47,734 nucleotides of DNA from Thermodesulfovibrio sp. (lineage in GTDB: Bacteria > Nitrospirota > Thermodesulfovibrionia > Thermodesulfovibrionales > UBA6898), in assembly GCA_013824615.1 (NCBI GenBank), contig PNOC01000024.1, positions 1-47,734 on the forward strand, given 5' to 3'. Shown in pieces: positions 44,811 through 47,734 of this stretch (its first letter is position 1; each line of letters begins with the position of its first letter). The position numbers and the translations under genes were made by a program. The notes under the pieces were generated by a model. The model worked only from the letters and a program-made list of their open reading frames with translations. It was not told where the DNA came from and searched no databases.

Positions 44811-46581
44811 AAAAAGCGGTGCTGAAAAGGTCCTCGTTGCCGGGTTATTGATCACCCTGGGTTTTATCGTTCTGCTCATACGCCTCTGGCAGCTGCAGAT
44901 CCTCCAGGGAAGTGAATACCGAAAGGTCTCGGAGTCGAACCGGCTGAGGGTCTTCGGTGTATCTGCCCCCCGCGGGATAATTTTTGATCGCAACGGGATT
45001 CCTCTGGTGAAGAACATTTCATACTTCTGTGCCTCCCTGATCCCGGAAGAGTTCGATAATAAGGGTCTGCCTGCCCTGGCCAGGATGCTGAAGGTGCCTG
45101 AGGAGGAATTGTCCCGGAAGATCACCAGGAAGGGACAGAGTCCTTTTACCCCGGTAAGGCTGAAGGAAGGGCTCTCGTTTAGTGAGGTGAGCTATATCGA
45201 GGCCCGGAAGTCAGATTTCCCGGGACTCATGATCGAGATTGAGGTGAGCAGGCAATATATTTATGAAACGGTCGGGGCGCATGTCATCGGGTATCTCGGC
45301 AAACTGAGCCCCAGCCAGTCAAAGGACCCGGCCTTCAGAGACGTGCCGTCTGAAGCCTTTATCGGCCAGTGGGGCGTTGAGAAGATTTATGATAAGTCTC
45401 TGCGGGGAACAGCAGGCCAGCGTATCATCGAGGTTGATGCCCTCGGCAGAGAAATCAGGCTTCTGAAGGAAAACCCGCCGGTCAAGGGCCAGGACCTTAC
45501 CCTGAGCATCGATATTGCGCTGCAGAAAGAAGTAGAGAAGGCCTTTGACGGGAGGACCGGGGCTTTGGTTGCCCTGAAGCCGGATAGCGGGGAGGTGCTG
45601 GGGCTCATCAGTTCGCCGTCGTTTGATCCGAACAAATTCGCAAAGGGGATATCCTCAGATGAGTGGACTGCCCTGATGAAGGACAAACGGCTGCCGATGC
45701 TGGACAGGGCAGTGCAGAGTCAGTATCCTCCTGGTTCGACGTTCAAGATCATCACCGCGATCGCAGGGCTTGAGTCGGGCGTTATCAACGAGGCAACAAC
45801 AGCGACCTGCAAGGGAGGCATCAGCTTTGGCAAGTGGCATTTCGGCTGCTGGAGAAAGACCGGGCATAATACGGTATCGCTGCACCGGGCGCTTGTGGAG
45901 TCCTGCGATGTTTATTTCTACGAAACCGGCCGAAAACTCGGCATAGACAGGATCTACGACTATGCAACCCGATTCGGCCTCGGCAAGGAGACCGGGATCG
46001 TGCTGGGGAGTGAAAAAAAGGGGCTGATACCGAATACTGCCTGGAAGACTGAGACAAAGAAGTCGCCCTGGTTTCTTGGTGAGACCTTTGTGAATTCGAT
46101 CGGCCAGGGCTATGTGTCCGCTACGCCGCTCCAGATGGCGGTAATGATGAGCGCTGTTTCAAATGGCGGCACGGTTTACCGGCCCACGCTTATAAAGGAT
46201 GAAAGTCCTGTTATTCTCAGGCATGCTGATGTCAAACCGGAAACCCTTGAGGCTATCAAACAGCACCTCAGCGGCGTGGTCAATGAACCCGGGGGCACCG
46301 GCGGTGCGGCGAGATCAGGCATGGCGACTGTCGGCGGAAAGACCGGCACTGCGCAGGTGGTCAGCATCAGGAAGGACTCGAAATATCTGGCTGAAAAACA
46401 TCGCGACCATGCGTGGTTTGTGGCGATGGCCCCGGTCGAAAAATCCGAGATTGCGCTTGCAGTGATGGTTGAACACGGTGGTCACGGTGGCAGTGCTGCC
46501 GCCCCGATTGCAAAACGGGCTATTGAGGCGTACATGCTGCCAGCTGAAAAAAAGAAGGAATCCCCCCGTGTTCAAAATTGA
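44800..46581 (+). CDS. mrdA: Elongasome transpeptidase PBP2
   Basis: Class B penicillin-binding protein of 593 residues. N-terminal membrane anchor at about 11-31 (VAGLLITLGFIVLLIRLWQL), pedestal region with RGIIFDRNG (~residue 60), catalytic domain with the active-site Ser313 in PPGSTFK, second motif SCD (~residue 367) and third motif KTGTA (~residue 513). Crosslinks lateral-wall peptidoglycan with RodA. Start overlaps mreD; end overlaps rodA by 14 bases. Confidence 0.95.
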   Translation: MPTEKSGAEKVLVAGLLITLGFIVLLIRLWQLQILQGSEYRKVSESNRLRVFGVSAPRGIIFDRNGIPLVKNISYFCASLIPEEFDNKGLPALARMLKVPEEELSRKITRKGQSPFTPVRLKEGLSFSEVSYIEARKSDFPGLMIEIEVSRQYIYETVGAHVIGYLGKLSPSQSKDPAFRDVPSEAFIGQWGVEKIYDKSLRGTAGQRIIEVDALGREIRLLKENPPVKGQDLTLSIDIALQKEVEKAFDGRTGALVALKPDSGEVLGLISSPSFDPNKFAKGISSDEWTALMKDKRLPMLDRAVQSQYPPGSTFKIITAIAGLESGVINEATTATCKGGISFGKWHFGCWRKTGHNTVSLHRALVESCDVYFYETGRKLGIDRIYDYATRFGLGKETGIVLGSEKKGLIPNTAWKTETKKSPWFLGETFVNSIGQGYVSATPLQMAVMMSAVSNGGTVYRPTLIKDESPVILRHADVKPETLEAIKQHLSGVVNEPGGTGGAARSGMATVGGKTGTAQVVSIRKDSKYLAEKHRDHAWFVAMAPVEKSEIALAVMVEHGGHGGSAAAPIAKRAIEAYMLPAEKKKESPRVQN

Positions 46582-47689
46582 TCGTCGCCTGGTCCAGAAC
46601 TTCGACTGGCTGACCTTTGCTACGGTCCTTGTCCTGTCCCTGGTCGGCATTATGACGATCTTCAGCGCCACCCGCCTGCCGGGAGAGGATTTTCAGTCGC
46701 CGCTGTTCATGAAGCAGCTGGTCTGGCTTTGCTTCGGCATCATCGCGATGATTGTCTGCGTGAGCTTCGACTATATATGGCTGGGGCGGATTGCCTTCCC
46801 GCTCTATGTGACCGGGATCCTGCTGCTGATCCTGGTGCTGGTCCTGGGAAAGGTCGGCATGGGGGCGCAACGCTGGATCAGTCTTGGCCCGATCGCGTTT
46901 CAGCCGTCGGAATTTTTCAAACTGATTTTTGTGATTATGATCGCCCAGTACCTCAGCATGACCGCCGGGGATATAGACATACTCCAGCTGCTGAGGACCT
47001 TTTTTGTCTGGGTCGTGCTGCCCTTTGTCCTGCTTTTTAAACAGCCTGACCTCGGTACTGCCCTGGTAGTCGCGATAATCTTTTCGACCATGATGCTGGC
47101 GCGCGGGCTCCAGCAGAAGGCAATGGTTCTGATCGTGGTCGTTTCTCTCGTCTCTCTGCCTTTTGTCGGCAACATCGTATGGACAGGGCTGAAAGACTAC
47201 CAGAAAAACAGGCTTGTTGCCTTTGTTGACCCTGAAGCAGATCCGTCAGGCATCGGGTACCATATCAACCAGTCTAAGATCACGATCGGGTCCGGTGAGG
47301 TCGTGGGTAAGGGTTTTTTGAAAGGGACCCAGGGGCCGTTCAGATTCCTTCCGGAGCGGCATACGGATTTCATCTTTGCGGTCTTTGCCGAGGAGTGGGG
47401 TTTTCTGGGGGCGGTGGTTCTGCTGTCGCTTTATTTCCTGCTGATCATGAGGGGACTCGACACGGCGCGCAAGGCAAAAGACAGCTTTGGCCGGATGCTC
47501 GCTTTCGGCATTACCTTCATGTTCTCGGTCTATTTTTTCGTGAATATCGGCATGACGCTCGGCATCATGCCGGTTGTCGGCATCCCGCTGCCCTTCATGA
47601 GCTACGGGGGGACGGCACTGCTTTCGAACTTTATCTCGATCGGTGTTTTGATGAATGTCCGCACCCGCAGGTTTACCCTCTTTTATTAG
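46568..47689 (+). CDS. rodA: Rod-shape SEDS glycosyltransferase RodA
   Basis: SEDS-family peptidoglycan polymerase of 373 residues with about ten membrane helices. GTG at 46568 is preferred (starts VFKIDRRLVQNFDW); an ATG-initiated frame at 46469 lies inside mrdA. Family segments: LGPIAFQPSEFFKLIFVIMIAQ, FKQPDLGTALV, and FLPERHTDFIFAVFAEEWGF, with GIPLPFMSYGGTALLSNFISIG near the C-terminus. The last gene of the operon. After its stop there is a G-run with seven T (47695-47702) but no good stem. Confidence 0.95.
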   Translation: MFKIDRRLVQNFDWLTFATVLVLSLVGIMTIFSATRLPGEDFQSPLFMKQLVWLCFGIIAMIVCVSFDYIWLGRIAFPLYVTGILLLILVLVLGKVGMGAQRWISLGPIAFQPSEFFKLIFVIMIAQYLSMTAGDIDILQLLRTFFVWVVLPFVLLFKQPDLGTALVVAIIFSTMMLARGLQQKAMVLIVVVSLVSLPFVGNIVWTGLKDYQKNRLVAFVDPEADPSGIGYHINQSKITIGSGEVVGKGFLKGTQGPFRFLPERHTDFIFAVFAEEWGFLGAVVLLSLYFLLIMRGLDTARKAKDSFGRMLAFGITFMFSVYFFVNIGMTLGIMPVVGIPLPFMSYGGTALLSNFISIGVLMNVRTRRFTLFY

Positions 47690-47734
47690 CTGGGGTTTTT
47701 TTGTTATAATTTCTATCTTGTTCCAAGTAGACAT

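Overview
The window reads as a compact chromosomal segment of a Gram-negative bacterium. It carries lipid A and Kdo genes, a murein and rod-shape operon, outer-membrane-type lipoprotein and cytochrome signals, and no phage or plasmid genes. Four features fit an anaerobic or microaerophilic, Nitrospirota-like (Thermodesulfovibrio-type) or deltaproteobacterial-like organism best: a B12-dependent ribonucleotide reductase, a napAGHB-D periplasmic nitrate reductase, GnnA/GnnB lipid A enzymes, and abundant small palindromic intergenic repeats. The lineage is inferred from gene content; no marker gene fixes it.

Layout. 1-785: 5' part of trpE (minus). 900-1069: tRNA-Gly and tRNA-Cys. 1048-2901: a large unknown protein whose stop codon lies inside the tRNA-Cys complement. 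3032-5515: murA and a convergent DUF401 permease. 5607-5900: promoter and a strongly structured leader or small RNA. 5951-10411: gnnA-gnnB-lpxB-kdtA, a lipid A/Kdo operon predicted to make an amide-rich lipid A backbone. 10450-13315: PilZ protein, small unknown, LysM L,D-transpeptidase, unknown. 13351-15008: hisC-hisB. 15340-17190: YrfG-like nucleotidase, lipoprotein, ZapB-like and ZapA. 17410-19816: class II ribonucleotide reductase behind two NrdR boxes, closed by a strong terminator. 19846-23158: rhomboid-like protein, a 300-bp inverted repeat, Cys-rich protein, mnmG. 23289-28794: nap operon. 28899-30160: RF-like rescue factor, DNA glycosylase, small membrane protein. 30213-32593: repeat cluster, then a secreted LTD/IPT/IPTL-CTERM protein. 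32680-35819: rsmG and gyrA. 36024-42497: GGDEF sensor, M16 peptidase pair, glucan phosphorylase, RDD protein. 42536-47689: mreBCD-mrdA-rodA.

The most interesting layer is outside the obvious genes. Three palindromic element families occur. Family R1 has three copies at 17196, 38676 and 42004; one carries a second repeat nested in it and appears to have become the N-terminus of an M16 peptidase, and one sits between two divergent promoters. Family R2 has three ~130-140-bp units, two of them head to head. Several genes (ldt at 11722, mnmG, the catalytic M16 peptidase, glgP, RDD) have a -10-like hexamer only 5-10 nt before the start codon and no Shine-Dalgarno, which suggests leaderless or nearly leaderless mRNAs beside genes with strong Shine-Dalgarno sites.

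Together the genes cover envelope building (LPS, murein, elongasome, divisome), deoxynucleotide supply, nitrate respiration, histidine and tryptophan synthesis, and translation or tRNA modification. No complete novel multi-gene system is evident. The best candidates for something undescribed are the 5671-5792 RNA, the repeat exaptation at 38676-38813, and the inverted R2 element.
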